A stretch of DNA of 64,000 bases, taken from positions 379,501 through 443,500 of the forward strand of contig NZ_CP027805.1 of NCBI RefSeq assembly GCF_003072625.1, read 5' to 3'. Source of the DNA: Limosilactobacillus reuteri. Its GTDB lineage: Bacteria; Bacillota; Bacilli; Lactobacillales; Lactobacillaceae. The position numbers and the translations under genes were made by a program. The notes under the pieces were generated by a model. That model did no database searches. It saw only the letters and a list, made by a program, of their open reading frames with translations, and was not told the origin of the DNA. Positions 1-8,815 of the stretch are shown here, piece by piece. The first letter of the stretch is position 1. The number at the start of each line of letters is the position of its first letter.

Positions 1-2033
1 TCTGTACGTCCATTCTTCCATTCATAAAGGCCTGCAGGAATTGTTGATCGCATAAAGAGGGTCATTGAAAGGGATTGATCGATGTGCTGTTGTGCAGCTG
101 CATATGTATCAATGACCTTTCGCATATCCATATCGTAAGCTGAACGATAGTAGGGCATTGTATCGTTTGAAAGGTATGGAGCAGGATAATAAATTTTACC
201 GATCATCTTTTCCTGCCGTTCTTCAACACGATTAATGATTGGATGCAGACTAGCAGTTGAGTCATTAATGTAAGAAGTTGAACCATTTGGCGCTACAGCA
301 AGACGATATTGGTTATAAAGACCATCTTTCATCACCTTTTCTTTCAATTTCTTCCAATCTTCAATTCCAGGGATGAAAATACCTTTAAAAAGACCTTTAA
401 CAACATCTGATTGTGGACCCCAATCCTTAGTGACATATTTGTCAAAGTAGGAACCATCCGCATATTTACTATTCTCAAAATCATGGAAAGTTTCTTGTCG
501 CTCTTTGGCAATTTCATTTGATGCTACCAATGACCAATAGTTTAAGAGCATAAAGTACACGCCTGTAAATTCAATTGCAACTGGACTTCCGTATTGAATA
601 TGGTGCTTAGCGAGGTAGCTATGTAATCCCATGGCACCCAAGCCAACTGAATGGGCAAGCCGATTTCCATTTTGAATAGTTGGGACGACATCTAGGTCTT
701 CTACGTCACTGATTCGGGTTAGTCCCCGCATCATTGCCTTAATTGATTTACCGAAGTCAGGGCTTTCCATCATGTTAGCAATGTTGGTTGAACCAAGGTT
801 GCAACTGATATCAATTCCCATTTCTGAATACGATTGATCGTCATTTACTTGCGCTGGTACCTGTACTTGAGCAATCTCTGAACATAAATTACTCATCACG
901 ATTTTTCCATTAATCGGATTATCCCGGTTTTCTGTATCAATGTTGATAATGTAAGGATAGCCTGATTCTTGTTGGAGTTTGCTGATTTCATCTTCTAAGT
1001 CACGGGCATTAACTTTCTTCTTGCGAATATCATCGTTTGCCACTAAGTTATCATATTCTTTTGTGATATCGACATAGGAGAATGGCTTCCCATATACTCG
1101 TTCAACATCGTAGGGGCTAAACAAGTACATATCAGCATTCTGTTCTACCAATTCATAGAACTTATCAGGAACCGTAATTCCGAGAGAAAGGGTCTTTAAG
1201 CGAATCTTTTCATCAGCGTTTTCCTTTTTTGCTCCTAAGAATTCAATAATATCAGGATGGAAGACACTAAGGTAAACGACTCCAGCTCCCTGCCGCTGTC
1301 CAAGTTGATTGGAATAGGAAAAACTATCTTCTAACAGCTTCATTACGGGAACAACTCCACTAGCAGCACCTTGTATTTTCTTGATTGGGGCACCAGCTTC
1401 ACGAAGGTTGCTTAAATTGATTCCAACACCACCACCAATTTTAGAAAGTTGGAGGGCAGAATTGATTGTTCGACCAATGGTATTCATGTCGTCCGTTGTT
1501 TGAATCGCAAAGCAACTGACGAATTCTCCCCGGCGTTTACGCCCAACGTTAAGGAAGGTTGGCGTTGCGGGTTGGTAACGTTGATGGATGATTTCATCAG
1601 CGAGCTGCATTGCTAGTTCTTCATCACCGTTAGCAAGGTAAAGAGCATTCATTGCGACCCGATCAATATAGTTTTCAAGGTAGTACTCTTTATCATTTGT
1701 CCGTAAGGCATATTGGGCATAGAACTTGTAAGCAGCCATAAAAGAATGGAAGTGGAAGTTTTGTGCTTTTAAATAATCGTAAAGCTTTTCAATGAACGCT
1801 TCACTATATTTATTCATAAAAGATTCTTCAATATAATCATTTTCTTCTAACCATTGAAAGCGCTCTTTTAATGAAGGAAATCTTTTGGTATTTGGCTCAA
1901 CATTATTTTTGATAAAGTCTTCTAAGGCCAATTTATCTTTATCTAGTTGAATTTGTCCGTTTTTGGGGATATTTACTTCGTTGTTATAATCGTAATATTT
2001 AACTTTGGTCATATCGATATCAGATAACGCCAT
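1..2033 (-). CDS. nrdE: Class Ib ribonucleoside-diphosphate reductase alpha subunit (partial, C-terminus outside window)
   Basis: The catalytic subunit reduces ribonucleoside diphosphates to deoxy forms, with NrdF as radical donor and NrdH as electron donor. The reading frame opens with ATG at 2033 and stays open to the window edge, giving about 677 of the roughly 720 residues usual for NrdE. The motif NLCSEI places the thiyl-radical cysteine near residue 384, and DISCNLGSTN places a redox cysteine near 411; both are close to the spacing known in Salmonella NrdE. The C-terminal redox tail is missing only because the window starts here. It lies about 100 bp downstream of nrdH on the same strand, and nrdF would be expected beyond the edge. 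Control by NrdR is likely from boxes upstream of nrdH. Confidence 0.96.
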   Translation of the reverse strand, partial: MALSDIDMTKVKYYDYNNEVNIPKNGQIQLDKDKLALEDFIKNNVEPNTKRFPSLKERFQWLEENDYIEESFMNKYSEAFIEKLYDYLKAQNFHFHSFMAAYKFYAQYALRTNDKEYYLENYIDRVAMNALYLANGDEELAMQLADEIIHQRYQPATPTFLNVGRKRRGEFVSCFAIQTTDDMNTIGRTINSALQLSKIGGGVGINLSNLREAGAPIKKIQGAASGVVPVMKLLEDSFSYSNQLGQRQGAGVVYLSVFHPDIIEFLGAKKENADEKIRLKTLSLGITVPDKFYELVEQNADMYLFSPYDVERVYGKPFSYVDITKEYDNLVANDDIRKKKVNARDLEDEISKLQQESGYPYIINIDTENRDNPINGKIVMSNLCSEIAQVQVPAQVNDDQSYSEMGIDISCNLGSTNIANMMESPDFGKSIKAMMRGLTRISDVEDLDVVPTIQNGNRLAHSVGLGAMGLHSYLAKHHIQYGSPVAIEFTGVYFMLLNYWSLVASNEIAKERQETFHDFENSKYADGSYFDKYVTKDWGPQSDVVKGLFKGIFIPGIEDWKKLKEKVMKDGLYNQYRLAVAPNGSTSYINDSTASLHPIINRVEERQEKMIGKIYYPAPYLSNDTMPYYRSAYDMDMRKVIDTYAAAQQHIDQSLSMTLFMRSTIPAGLYEWKNGRT

Positions 2034-2132
2034 ATTAATAACTCACTTTCTGAATTAATTTGATTATGTCAATAAAGAAGCCAGTACACCAATAGCGAAT
2101 TGATGCCTGACAAAATATTAGTTTATTTAAAC

Positions 2133-2360
2133 TTAGGCAAGCTGGTTTAATTGGTCAGGACGAAAGCCAGAAAAAGCTTGACCATTAGGAAGCTTTACAA
2201 CTGGAGTCGCCATAAAACCCTCCGACTTAAGTTGCGATATGTATTCCGGTTGTTCATCGATGTTGTGTTCAATAAATGAAATTTTGTGCTGTTCAAGGAA
2301 ACGTTTTGTCATTTTGCATTGGATACAATTATTTTTTGAAAATACAGTTACCATCTTCAC
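2133..2360 (-). CDS. nrdH: Glutaredoxin-like electron donor NrdH
   Basis: This small redoxin passes electrons from thioredoxin reductase to the class Ib reductase. The 75-residue product has the NrdH-type active site CIQC at residues 12-15 and a TPV cis-proline loop near residues 52-54, with length normal for the family. An AGGAGG ribosome site lies just upstream. The GTG at 2360 is only 4 nt from it, while the ATG at 2354 is 10 nt away, so either start is possible; MVTVFSKNN at 2354 resembles other NrdH starts. It is first in the nrdH-nrdE operon. A trxB gene occurs later in the window at 55826. Confidence 0.95.
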   Translation of the reverse strand: MKMVTVFSKNNCIQCKMTKRFLEQHKISFIEHNIDEQPEYISQLKSEGFMATPVVKLPNGQAFSGFRPDQLNQLA

Positions 2361-2392
2361 GAGGCCTCCTAAACGATTAGTCGATGTTTTCT

Positions 2393-2475
2393 AGTATAAC
2401 GGTGAATCAGAAAAAATCAATTAAAAAAGCACTATATTTCGTGCTTGTGAAATAGTGAAACACAATATATAGTAC
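2393..2475 (-). promoter_or_regulatory. nrdHE promoter with two tandem NrdR-like boxes
   Basis: On the minus strand a -35 TTGATT (2415-2420) and -10 TATACT (2393-2398) are separated by 16 bp. Upstream lie two imperfect palindromes resembling the NrdR consensus ACACWATATATWGTGT: GCACTATATTTCGTGC at 2429-2444 and ACACAATATATAGTAC at 2460-2475. Their starts are 31 bp apart, three helical turns, which is the known arrangement for cooperative NrdR binding. The promoter motif is sequence-read; the regulator assignment is from family knowledge. Confidence 0.8.
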
Positions 2476-2487
2476 TTGAACTGGCGA

Positions 2488-2518
2488 TTGACATCTGTGA
2501 AACTTTTTTTGATAAAAT
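2488..2518 (+). promoter_or_regulatory. Candidate tadA promoter
   Basis: A perfect -35 TTGACA (2488-2493) is followed by an AT-rich -10 candidate, GATAAA (17-bp spacing) or TAAAAT (19-bp spacing). It is divergent from the nrdHE promoter and leaves an untranslated leader of roughly 90 nt before tadA. Confidence 0.5.
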
Positions 2519-2611
2519 GCCTAAGCAGGTGATTAATAAAATTAATTTGAAAAACTAATCTATTATTATACACTGAAAAGCAGGGTAATTTTAAGTAGTT
2601 GGAGAAAAAGA

Positions 2612-3124
2612 ATGGAAAAAATTAATTCATCATTATCTGAACAACAAAAATTTATGAAGATGGCTATTGCAGAAGCAAAACAAGCCAGAATTTTAGATGA
2701 AGTACCAATTGGTGCGATTGTTGTCCATGATGGGCAGGTAATCGGACGTGGCCATAATATGCGTGAAAAGTTTCAAGATGTTACCTATCACGCAGAAATG
2801 CTTGCAATTATGGAAGCATGCACGAATTTAGGAAGTTGGCGTTTAGAAGATTGTGATTTATATGTTACGTTAGAACCTTGTATTATGTGTAGCGGTGCCA
2901 TTATCAATGCACGAATAAAAAATGTTTATTATGGTGCCACTGATCCGAAAGCAGGAGCAGTTGATAGCTTGTACCATCTATTAAGTGATTCACGTTTGAA
3001 CCATCAAGTTAATGTCCATTCTGGTATTTTAAGGGATGAGTGTAGTCAAATGCTAAAAAACTTTTTCCGTGAAATTCGTCGCCGCCGGAAAGAAGCCCGC
3101 CGAAAAAATAAGACTAACCCCTAG
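2612..3124 (+). CDS. tadA: tRNA-specific adenosine deaminase TadA
   Basis: TadA converts the wobble adenosine of tRNA-Arg(ACG) to inosine in the cytoplasm. The 170-residue product shows the zinc-dependent deaminase signature in order: HAE (His60, catalytic Glu62) and PCIMC (Cys90, Cys93). The basic tail RRRRKEARRK at the C-terminus fits tRNA binding. A GGAGA ribosome site lies 6 nt before the ATG. In lactobacilli the gene typically stands next to the SRP RNA and dnaX, as here. The length is at the upper normal limit for the family. I see nothing unusual in its sequence. Confidence 0.96.
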   Translation: MEKINSSLSEQQKFMKMAIAEAKQARILDEVPIGAIVVHDGQVIGRGHNMREKFQDVTYHAEMLAIMEACTNLGSWRLEDCDLYVTLEPCIMCSGAIINARIKNVYYGATDPKAGAVDSLYHLLSDSRLNHQVNVHSGILRDECSQMLKNFFREIRRRRKEARRKNKTNP

Positions 3125-3159
3125 TAATTTAAAGAAAAATAGTGTATTATACTATTTGC

Positions 3160-3256
3160 CGTAAGGCCTTAGAGCAAGGGTATGCTTACGAACCGTGTCA
3201 GGTCTGGAAGGAAGCAGCACTAAGTATGATATACCTTGTGCTCTAAGTTTTATTGA
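3160..3256 (+). ncRNA. ffs: Signal recognition particle RNA (small bacterial type)
   Basis: The apical domain GTGTCAGGTCTGGAAGGAAG followed by CAGCAC is the highly conserved SRP RNA core that binds Ffh. The flanks pair in a long stem: CTTAGAGCAAGGGTAT on the 5' side with ATACCTTGTGCTCTAAG on the 3' side. A TATACT -10 box sits at 3148-3153. The tadA-ffs-dnaX order is common in Firmicutes. The exact ends are estimated from the stem. Confidence 0.93.
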
Positions 3257-3266
3257 TAATTAAGCT

Positions 3267-3298
3267 GACTCGTAATAATTTGTTGCGGGTCTTTTTTT
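3267..3298 (+). terminator. Rho-independent terminator after SRP RNA
   Basis: GACTCGTAA pairs with TTGTTGCGGGTC using several G-T pairs, followed directly by a run of seven T. It probably ends the SRP RNA transcript ahead of dnaX. Confidence 0.7.
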
Positions 3299-3310
3299 AT
3301 TTTTAAATTT

Positions 3311-3359
3311 TAGTTAAAATGGATTTTAACTACTTTATGTGCTTAATTCCTTGTATAAT
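3311..3359 (+). promoter_or_regulatory. dnaX promoter region with a 22-bp palindrome
   Basis: A consensus -10 TATAAT lies at 3354-3359, about 40 nt before the dnaX ATG. No strong -35 is evident. Just upstream, TAGTTAAAAT (3311-3320) and ATTTTAACTA (3323-3332) form a palindrome with 10-bp arms and a GG centre. It could be an operator or a short AT-rich hairpin; no known regulator consensus was recognised. Confidence 0.5.
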
Positions 3360-3397
3360 ATTTTATAGTATTTTAAATTCAGAAAGGGAGTCTAGCG

Positions 3398-5233
3398 ATG
3401 AGTTATCAGGCATTATATCGTGTCTGGCGACCACAGCGATTCGATGATCTTGTCGGTCAACAGATTGTTACAAGAACCCTAAAAAACGCCATTATCACTC
3501 ACCAGATAAGCCATGCATACTTGTTCGCTGGTCCACGTGGTACTGGTAAAACCTCAGCGGCAAAAATTTTTGCTAAAGCGGTTAATTGTCATCACTCTAA
3601 GGATGGCGAACCATGTAATGAGTGTGAGATTTGCAAAGCAATTACGAACGGACAATTAAATGATGTAATTGAAATCGATGCGGCTTCTAATAATGGAGTT
3701 GAAGAGATTCGGGATATTCGGGACAAGGCAAAATATGCCCCTACCCAAGCGGATTACAAGGTTTATATAATTGATGAAGTTCACATGCTTTCAACGGGGG
3801 CCTTTAATGCATTACTAAAGACGCTTGAAGAACCACCATCCAATGTAATTTTTATTCTTGCAACTACAGAACCCCATAAAATTCCTTTAACAATTATCTC
3901 AAGGGTTCAGCGATTTGATTTTCGACGAATTTCAGCAGAAGATGCATTTGATCGAATGAAATATATCCTTGAGCAAAAGGAAGTTACTTATGATGAAAAA
4001 GCATTATGGGTAATTGCAAATGCCGCTGAAGGAGGAATGCGGGATGCGTTGAGTATTCTTGACCAGGTGCTTTCTTTCAGTGATAATGAGGTAAAGTTGG
4101 ATGATGCTTTACTAGTTACAGGAAGTGTTACTAAACAATTATTAAAGAAGTACTTTTTGGAAATTAGTAAGCATGAAGGGGCGACCGCTCTTGATACCAT
4201 GAAAGATATTTTGGATGAGGGAAAAGATGGTCAGCGGTTCATTGAGGACTTGATTTCCTTTATTCGTGATATTCTGTTGTACCAAGAATCACCAAGCTTG
4301 ATTAGTGTTGAAAGTACAGGTCTAAAGCAGGAAGACTTTGAAGAAATAGTCCAACTTGCTTCTTCAGCGACCTTATACCGAATGATCGATGAACTAAATA
4401 ATATTCAAGAAGAGATGCGTTTTACGACTCATCCAGATGTGTATTTGGAAGTTCTTACAATAAAACTTGCACAAATCGAACCACAAAAGAATAGTCAATC
4501 GGCACCAGCAGTTTCTGCGGATACAAATGCTGAAGCTACTAAGACGATTGAAAAATTACAACAAGAGATACAGCAATTGCAACAAACAGTAAAACAGTTG
4601 CAGAATACGCCGATAAAGGCTAATCGACCATCACCTCGGCAACAAAATGAGCAACCACGAGTACAACAAAAGAAAGTGCAGGTTAATCTCAATAAGATTT
4701 ACCCAGTGTTAGAAAATGCGACTCGTCAAGATTTAATAAATGTTCGTGAGTTATGGGGAGATATGTTGAACCTATTGTCGGTGCCACAGCGGTCCTTACT
4801 TCACGTTTCACAACCGGTTGCCGCTAGTGCCGTGGGAATAATTGTTGCTTTTGATTATCCGTTCTTATTCCAGCAAGCCGCTGATGATACAACGTTGTTA
4901 AAGAATATGGAAAGTGCTTTGCAACGTTTAACTGGGAATGAACGGCAAGTTGTTTTTGTACCTAAGGATAAGTGGCCAAAAATTCGGCAAGATTTTATTA
5001 AAGATCATGGTTTTAGTAAGAATCAGCAAAAGCCGCAGCCTACTAAACAAAAGCCACAAACTACTGAAGGAAGCGGGCAAACTCCTGTGGCCACACCGGC
5101 ACCAATGGAAGAACCACTGCTACCACCAGAAGATGAAGCACTGACTGAAGAAACGTCACCTCAAGAAGATAACCAAGTAGCAACAGCACAGAAGCTATTT
5201 GGTAGTGATATTGTTAAAGTAGAAGATAATTAA
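3398..5233 (+). CDS. dnaX: DNA polymerase III subunits gamma/tau
   Basis: The clamp-loader ATPase opens and loads the beta clamp and, as tau, links polymerase cores at the fork. The N-terminus has Walker A GPRGTGKT (45-52), a zinc module with Cys64, Cys73, Cys76 and Cys79, and Walker B with DEVH (126-129). A glutamine-rich low-complexity linker spans roughly residues 365-430, followed by the tau-specific C-terminal domain and a second low-complexity stretch. The 611-residue length is typical for lactobacilli. A GAAAGGGAG ribosome site precedes the ATG. It begins an operon with ybaB, recR and downstream genes, spaced by only a few bases. I did not see a canonical internal slippery site for a short gamma form. 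Confidence 0.96.
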   Translation: MSYQALYRVWRPQRFDDLVGQQIVTRTLKNAIITHQISHAYLFAGPRGTGKTSAAKIFAKAVNCHHSKDGEPCNECEICKAITNGQLNDVIEIDAASNNGVEEIRDIRDKAKYAPTQADYKVYIIDEVHMLSTGAFNALLKTLEEPPSNVIFILATTEPHKIPLTIISRVQRFDFRRISAEDAFDRMKYILEQKEVTYDEKALWVIANAAEGGMRDALSILDQVLSFSDNEVKLDDALLVTGSVTKQLLKKYFLEISKHEGATALDTMKDILDEGKDGQRFIEDLISFIRDILLYQESPSLISVESTGLKQEDFEEIVQLASSATLYRMIDELNNIQEEMRFTTHPDVYLEVLTIKLAQIEPQKNSQSAPAVSADTNAEATKTIEKLQQEIQQLQQTVKQLQNTPIKANRPSPRQQNEQPRVQQKKVQVNLNKIYPVLENATRQDLINVRELWGDMLNLLSVPQRSLLHVSQPVAASAVGIIVAFDYPFLFQQAADDTTLLKNMESALQRLTGNERQVVFVPKDKWPKIRQDFIKDHGFSKNQQKPQPTKQKPQTTEGSGQTPVATPAPMEEPLLPPEDEALTEETSPQEDNQVATAQKLFGSDIVKVEDN

Positions 5234-5256
5234 GAAAAAGGATGGATGATGATATT

Positions 5257-5565
5257 ATGATGCGTGGAATGAATATGCAACAAATGATGAAGCAAGCTAA
5301 GGCAATGCAAAAGAAAATGATGGCTGAACATGAAGAACTTGCTAAACAGGAATTTGTTGGAAAAGCACCAGATGATATGGTAACTGCTACATTTAGCGGG
5401 GATAATCAATTAATTGACTTAAAGATTAAGCCAGAAGCAGTTGATCCAGATGATATTGATATGCTTCAAGACTTGGTAATTGCTGCTGTGAAAGACGGAA
5501 TGAAACAAGTCAATGATGCTACTCAACAAAAGCTTGGTAAATATACGCAAGGTATGGGGTTGTAA
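5257..5565 (+). CDS. ybaB: YbaB/EbfC family nucleoid-associated protein
   Basis: Members of this family form small dimers that bind DNA and are found between dnaX and recR in most bacteria, as here. The product is rich in Met, Gln and Lys at the start ([18 protein letters not shown]) and continues with the family's beta-sheet core. An in-frame ATG exists at 5242, but it overlaps the ribosome site AAAAGGATGG. The ATG at 5257 is 11 nt downstream of that site and gives about 102 residues, so I chose it. The cellular role in Gram-positives remains loosely defined. Confidence 0.93.
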   Translation: MMRGMNMQQMMKQAKAMQKKMMAEHEELAKQEFVGKAPDDMVTATFSGDNQLIDLKIKPEAVDPDDIDMLQDLVIAAVKDGMKQVNDATQQKLGKYTQGMGL

Positions 5566-5568
5566 AAA

Positions 5569-6171
5569 GTGATCCAATATCCAGAACCATTAGCGAAATT
5601 AATTGAAAGCTATACTAAGTTGCCAGGAATCGGGCAAAAGACTGCAACTCGCCTGGCATTCTATACTTTGAGTATGCAAGAAGACGATGTAACAAACTTT
5701 GCTAAATCCCTTCTGTCTGCTAAAAGGGACCTTCATAACTGTAGTATTTGTGGCAATATTACCGAAGACGACCCTTGTCCAATTTGTTGCGATAAGACCC
5801 GTGATCATTCGCAAATTCTAGTTGTTGAGCAGTCACAAGACGTTATGGCAATGGAACGGATGCATGAATACCATGGTTTATACCATGTCCTTCATGGAGT
5901 TATTTCTCCAGTTGCAGGAACAGGCCCAGAAGATATTAATATTACAAGTTTACTTAAACGACTAAAGAAAGATGATGAAGTAAAGGAAATTATTATTGCA
6001 ACGAATGCTTCATCTGATGGTGAGTTGACGGCTGGTTACCTCGCTAAGCTAATTAAGCCTGCGGGAATTAAAGTTACTCGGTTGGCGCATGGGTTATCAG
6101 TTGGCGCTGATATTGACTATGCTGATGAGATGACATTATTCAAAGCAGTGCAAGGGCGAACGGAGATGTAA
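5569..6171 (+). CDS. recR: Recombination protein RecR
   Basis: RecR acts with RecO and RecF to load RecA at gapped DNA. The 200-residue product has an N-terminal helix-hairpin-helix ([13 protein letters not shown], about 18-30), a four-cysteine zinc finger (Cys58, Cys61, Cys70, Cys73) and a Toprim domain covering about residues 80-175. The start is GTG, 3 nt after the ybaB stop, so the two genes are probably translationally coupled. Length and domain order are normal. Confidence 0.97.
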   Translation: MIQYPEPLAKLIESYTKLPGIGQKTATRLAFYTLSMQEDDVTNFAKSLLSAKRDLHNCSICGNITEDDPCPICCDKTRDHSQILVVEQSQDVMAMERMHEYHGLYHVLHGVISPVAGTGPEDINITSLLKRLKKDDEVKEIIIATNASSDGELTAGYLAKLIKPAGIKVTRLAHGLSVGADIDYADEMTLFKAVQGRTEM

Positions 6172-6175
6172 GAAA

Positions 6176-6424
6176 ATGTTTTTTAAGCGGCCGACCAAAG
6201 AGGTAGAACGTGAACGAAACCAACGTCTGCTAGAAGCAGTATACTCTACGAAGGCTAGTTGGGATCATGCACGTGAAACTGAACGGGCAGTATATGAAGC
6301 AAACGTTAATAGTGAACTTCATTATCGTTCCCGGATTCAAGAGCAGAAATTTTTATACCTATATAAAATTGCTCGCAAATTTAAAGTTCACGGGAAATTA
6401 AATGATGGAGTAATTGATCGCTAG
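6176..6424 (+). CDS. yaaL: DUF2508/YaaL family protein
   Basis: This 82-residue, highly charged, mostly helical protein matches the YaaL family found after recR in Firmicutes. It starts 4 nt after the recR stop and ends 9 nt before tmk, so it belongs to the same operon. There are no membrane segments or cysteines. The function is unknown; position alone suggests a link with replication or repair, which is inference. Confidence 0.88.
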   Translation: MFFKRPTKEVERERNQRLLEAVYSTKASWDHARETERAVYEANVNSELHYRSRIQEQKFLYLYKIARKFKVHGKLNDGVIDR

Positions 6425-6433
6425 GAGAGAGAA

Positions 6434-7075
6434 ATGGACGGTAAATTTATATCATTTGAAGGACCAGATGGCGCGGGTAAGACAAGTGTAATCCAACAGA
6501 TCCAACGGGAATTGGAAGATCAGCTTGGCACAGAAAAAGTTATGTATACTCGTGAACCGGGTGGTAATAAGATCTCTGAGCAAATTCGCCAGGTACTGTT
6601 TGATGGTCAAAATACCGATATGGATGGGCGGACAGAAGCATTGCTTTTTGCTGCTGCTCGTCGGCAACACATTGTTTCAGAAATAATTCCGGGGCTGAAA
6701 GCAGGGAAAGTTATTCTGTGTGATCGCTTTGTGGATAGTTCCATTGCTTACCAGGGAGCTGGCCGGGGCCTTGGAGAAAAAGAAATTTGGCAAATTAATC
6801 AGTTTGCGATTGATGGGCTAATGCCGGCGTTGACAATTTATCTTGATATTGAATCGGAAATTGGCTTAAAACGGATTGCTGAGCATCGTTCTAATCAAGT
6901 TAATCGATTAGATGAAGAAAAGCTTGAATTTCATCGAACTGTTCGTCAATCTTATTTAAAACTCTACCAGAATTATCCAGAACGCATAAAGTTGATTGAT
7001 GCAAGCCAGCCATTGGAAAAAGTGATTGAGGATGTAAAAGCAACAATTCATGACCGGTTTTCAGATTTGTTTTAA
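6434..7075 (+). CDS. tmk: Thymidylate kinase
   Basis: Tmk phosphorylates dTMP to dTDP in the dTTP pathway. The 213-residue product has the P-loop GPDGAGKT at residues 10-17, the DR(F/Y) nucleotide-binding motif in CDRFVDSSIAYQGAGRGLG and a lid region rich in Arg and Glu. An AGGAGAGA ribosome site lies directly upstream. It sits between yaaL and darA in the conserved order. Nothing unusual was seen. Confidence 0.97.
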   Translation: MDGKFISFEGPDGAGKTSVIQQIQRELEDQLGTEKVMYTREPGGNKISEQIRQVLFDGQNTDMDGRTEALLFAAARRQHIVSEIIPGLKAGKVILCDRFVDSSIAYQGAGRGLGEKEIWQINQFAIDGLMPALTIYLDIESEIGLKRIAEHRSNQVNRLDEEKLEFHRTVRQSYLKLYQNYPERIKLIDASQPLEKVIEDVKATIHDRFSDLF

Positions 7076-7094
7076 TAAAAAAGGGTGATTAATA

Positions 7095-7418
7095 ATGAAA
7101 ATGATTATTGCAATTGTTCAATCAAAAGATAGCAATCGTTTACGAAAAGCATTTAATAAAGCTGATATTCAAGTTACTCAATTATCAACAACTGGTGGCT
7201 TTCTTCGTGAAGGAAACGCGACATTTTTAATTGGGATTGAGGATGAACGTGTTCAAGAGGTATTATCAGTAATTAAAAAGAATGCTGAATCACGTGAACA
7301 ATACGTTACATCGCAAATGCATATGGATGTTGAAGGCGGTTCGGCATTTCCTGTCAACGTAAAGATTGGTGGGGCAACTGTCTTTGTCTTACCAGTAGAA
7401 GACTTCATTAAATTTTAA
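7095..7418 (+). CDS. darA: Cyclic di-AMP receptor DarA/PstA (PII-like, YaaQ)
   Basis: DarA is a trimeric PII-like protein that binds cyclic di-AMP; its downstream partner is not settled. The 107-residue product carries the family features: the N-terminal strand MIIAIVQ, TTGGFLREGN near residues 35-44 and the C-terminal GGATVFVLPVEDFIKF. The gene lies between tmk and holB, as in Bacillus. A KimA-like potassium transporter, another member of the c-di-AMP regulon in Bacillus, is encoded at 33956. Confidence 0.94.
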   Translation: MKMIIAIVQSKDSNRLRKAFNKADIQVTQLSTTGGFLREGNATFLIGIEDERVQEVLSVIKKNAESREQYVTSQMHMDVEGGSAFPVNVKIGGATVFVLPVEDFIKF

Positions 7419-7432
7419 GTAGGTGAAGATGG

Positions 7433-8446
7433 GTGGTTGAACAGGGACAAACACGTGCAGAAAAATTACAACCAGCAATAATTACTCGTTTTCAAAAAAT
7501 ATTATCAAATAATGAGCTTGCTCATGCTTATCTGTTTGTTGGGCCAAGTGGTTCAGGAAAAATGTCTCTTGTCCAATGGTTATCATTACGGTTATTTTGT
7601 CTTCATCCCCAGGACAATGAACCAGACTTAACCTGTGCCGAGTGTCAGCGAATTTTATCTGGAAACCATCCTGACATTGTCTATGCTGCTCCAGAAGGTC
7701 GCCAAATAAAGGTTGATGAGATTCGCCACTTAAAAGCAGAGTTTTCTAAGAGTGCGGTAGAAGGCAATAAGAAAATTTTTATTATTAAAGATGCTGATAA
7801 AATGACAAACGGTGCAGCAAATAGTCTTCTTAAGTTTATTGAAGAACCAGGAGCTGGCGTTTATATCTTTATGCTAACGACTAATAAAAGTGCTGTCTTA
7901 CCAACGATTCGATCACGAACACAGGTGATTGAACTACCACCATTAAAACGAGATGCATTGTTAACAGTTTTAACTGAACATAATATTCCACCATCTCAAC
8001 AACAGATTGCTGTTGGGATTACAGATTCCGTCGTAATGATTGAACAATGGCAAGAAGATAATTGGTTTGAGAGTGCGATCAAAGGAGTCATTCAGTGGTA
8101 TCAAGATACAACTAGAAATGGGATGCTAGGCTTTGTAGATGTTCAGACAAATCTGCAAAAAGTAGCTACCGACCGCGATAAACAGCAAGTAGTTTTGGAC
8201 CTAATTACCTTAATTTGGCGTGATACTCTAATAGTAAATTCGGGAATTACAGTTACCAATCGTCTTCACTTTAATAATAATTTAAGGGAAATAGGAGAAG
8301 TAGTTAGAAAATATTCTCCTCAACAATTGTTAGCAGCTAGTCAGTTAACGTTAGAGACTCGTCACATGTTAGAACAAAATATTAGTTTTCAAAATATTGT
8401 TGAACAATTAACGATTCGGCTTGTGCAGGTTTTAGGCATTAGTTAG
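7433..8446 (+). CDS. holB: DNA polymerase III delta-prime subunit
   Basis: HolB is the non-catalytic clamp-loader subunit that stabilises the open sliding clamp. The 337-residue product resembles the DnaX N-terminus, with a P-loop-like GPSGSGKM in which the usual Thr/Ser is replaced by Met, and a zinc-module region with Cys residues. Loss of ATPase residues is usual in delta-prime subunits. Translation starts at GTG; an ATG at 7429 is out of frame. The gene lies 15 nt after darA and 10 nt before yabA. Confidence 0.93.
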   Translation: MVEQGQTRAEKLQPAIITRFQKILSNNELAHAYLFVGPSGSGKMSLVQWLSLRLFCLHPQDNEPDLTCAECQRILSGNHPDIVYAAPEGRQIKVDEIRHLKAEFSKSAVEGNKKIFIIKDADKMTNGAANSLLKFIEEPGAGVYIFMLTTNKSAVLPTIRSRTQVIELPPLKRDALLTVLTEHNIPPSQQQIAVGITDSVVMIEQWQEDNWFESAIKGVIQWYQDTTRNGMLGFVDVQTNLQKVATDRDKQQVVLDLITLIWRDTLIVNSGITVTNRLHFNNNLREIGEVVRKYSPQQLLAASQLTLETRHMLEQNISFQNIVEQLTIRLVQVLGIS

Positions 8447-8456
8447 GGGCGAAAAG

Positions 8457-8807
8457 ATGAGTGAAGAATATAGTTCAGATAATCTTTATGAACAATTTGC
8501 GCAGGTGAAGAACCAGACTCAGGACTTGGTTGATAAAATGGAACAGTTGCAGGCAAAAATTATTGCTATTTCTGAGGAAAATGTGGAACTTTCAATTGAA
8601 AACAAGCATTTACGTCAGATGATTAAAGAAAAGCAGCCACATCATAGTGAAAATCAATTATCTGGATCACGACAAAATCTAAAAGAACTTTACCAACAGG
8701 GATTTCATGTTTGTAGTGAGTACTATGGTAAACGCCTTGAGCCTAATGAATCTTGTACTTTTTGTTTAGATGCAATATTTGGACATGAACAAGGAATGAC
8801 AAAATAG
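8457..8807 (+). CDS. yabA: DNA replication initiation control protein YabA
   Basis: YabA bridges DnaA and the beta clamp and restrains new rounds of replication. The 116-residue product has an N-terminal leucine-zipper coiled coil (about residues 8-60), a variable linker and a C-terminal zinc module with His84, Cys86, Cys100 and Cys103. Length and architecture match Bacillus YabA. The GGGGCGAAAAG leader gives a modest ribosome site. It sits between holB and rsmI, as in other Firmicutes. Confidence 0.95.
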   Translation: MSEEYSSDNLYEQFAQVKNQTQDLVDKMEQLQAKIIAISEENVELSIENKHLRQMIKEKQPHHSENQLSGSRQNLKELYQQGFHVCSEYYGKRLEPNESCTFCLDAIFGHEQGMTK

Positions 8808-8815
8808 GAGATAGT

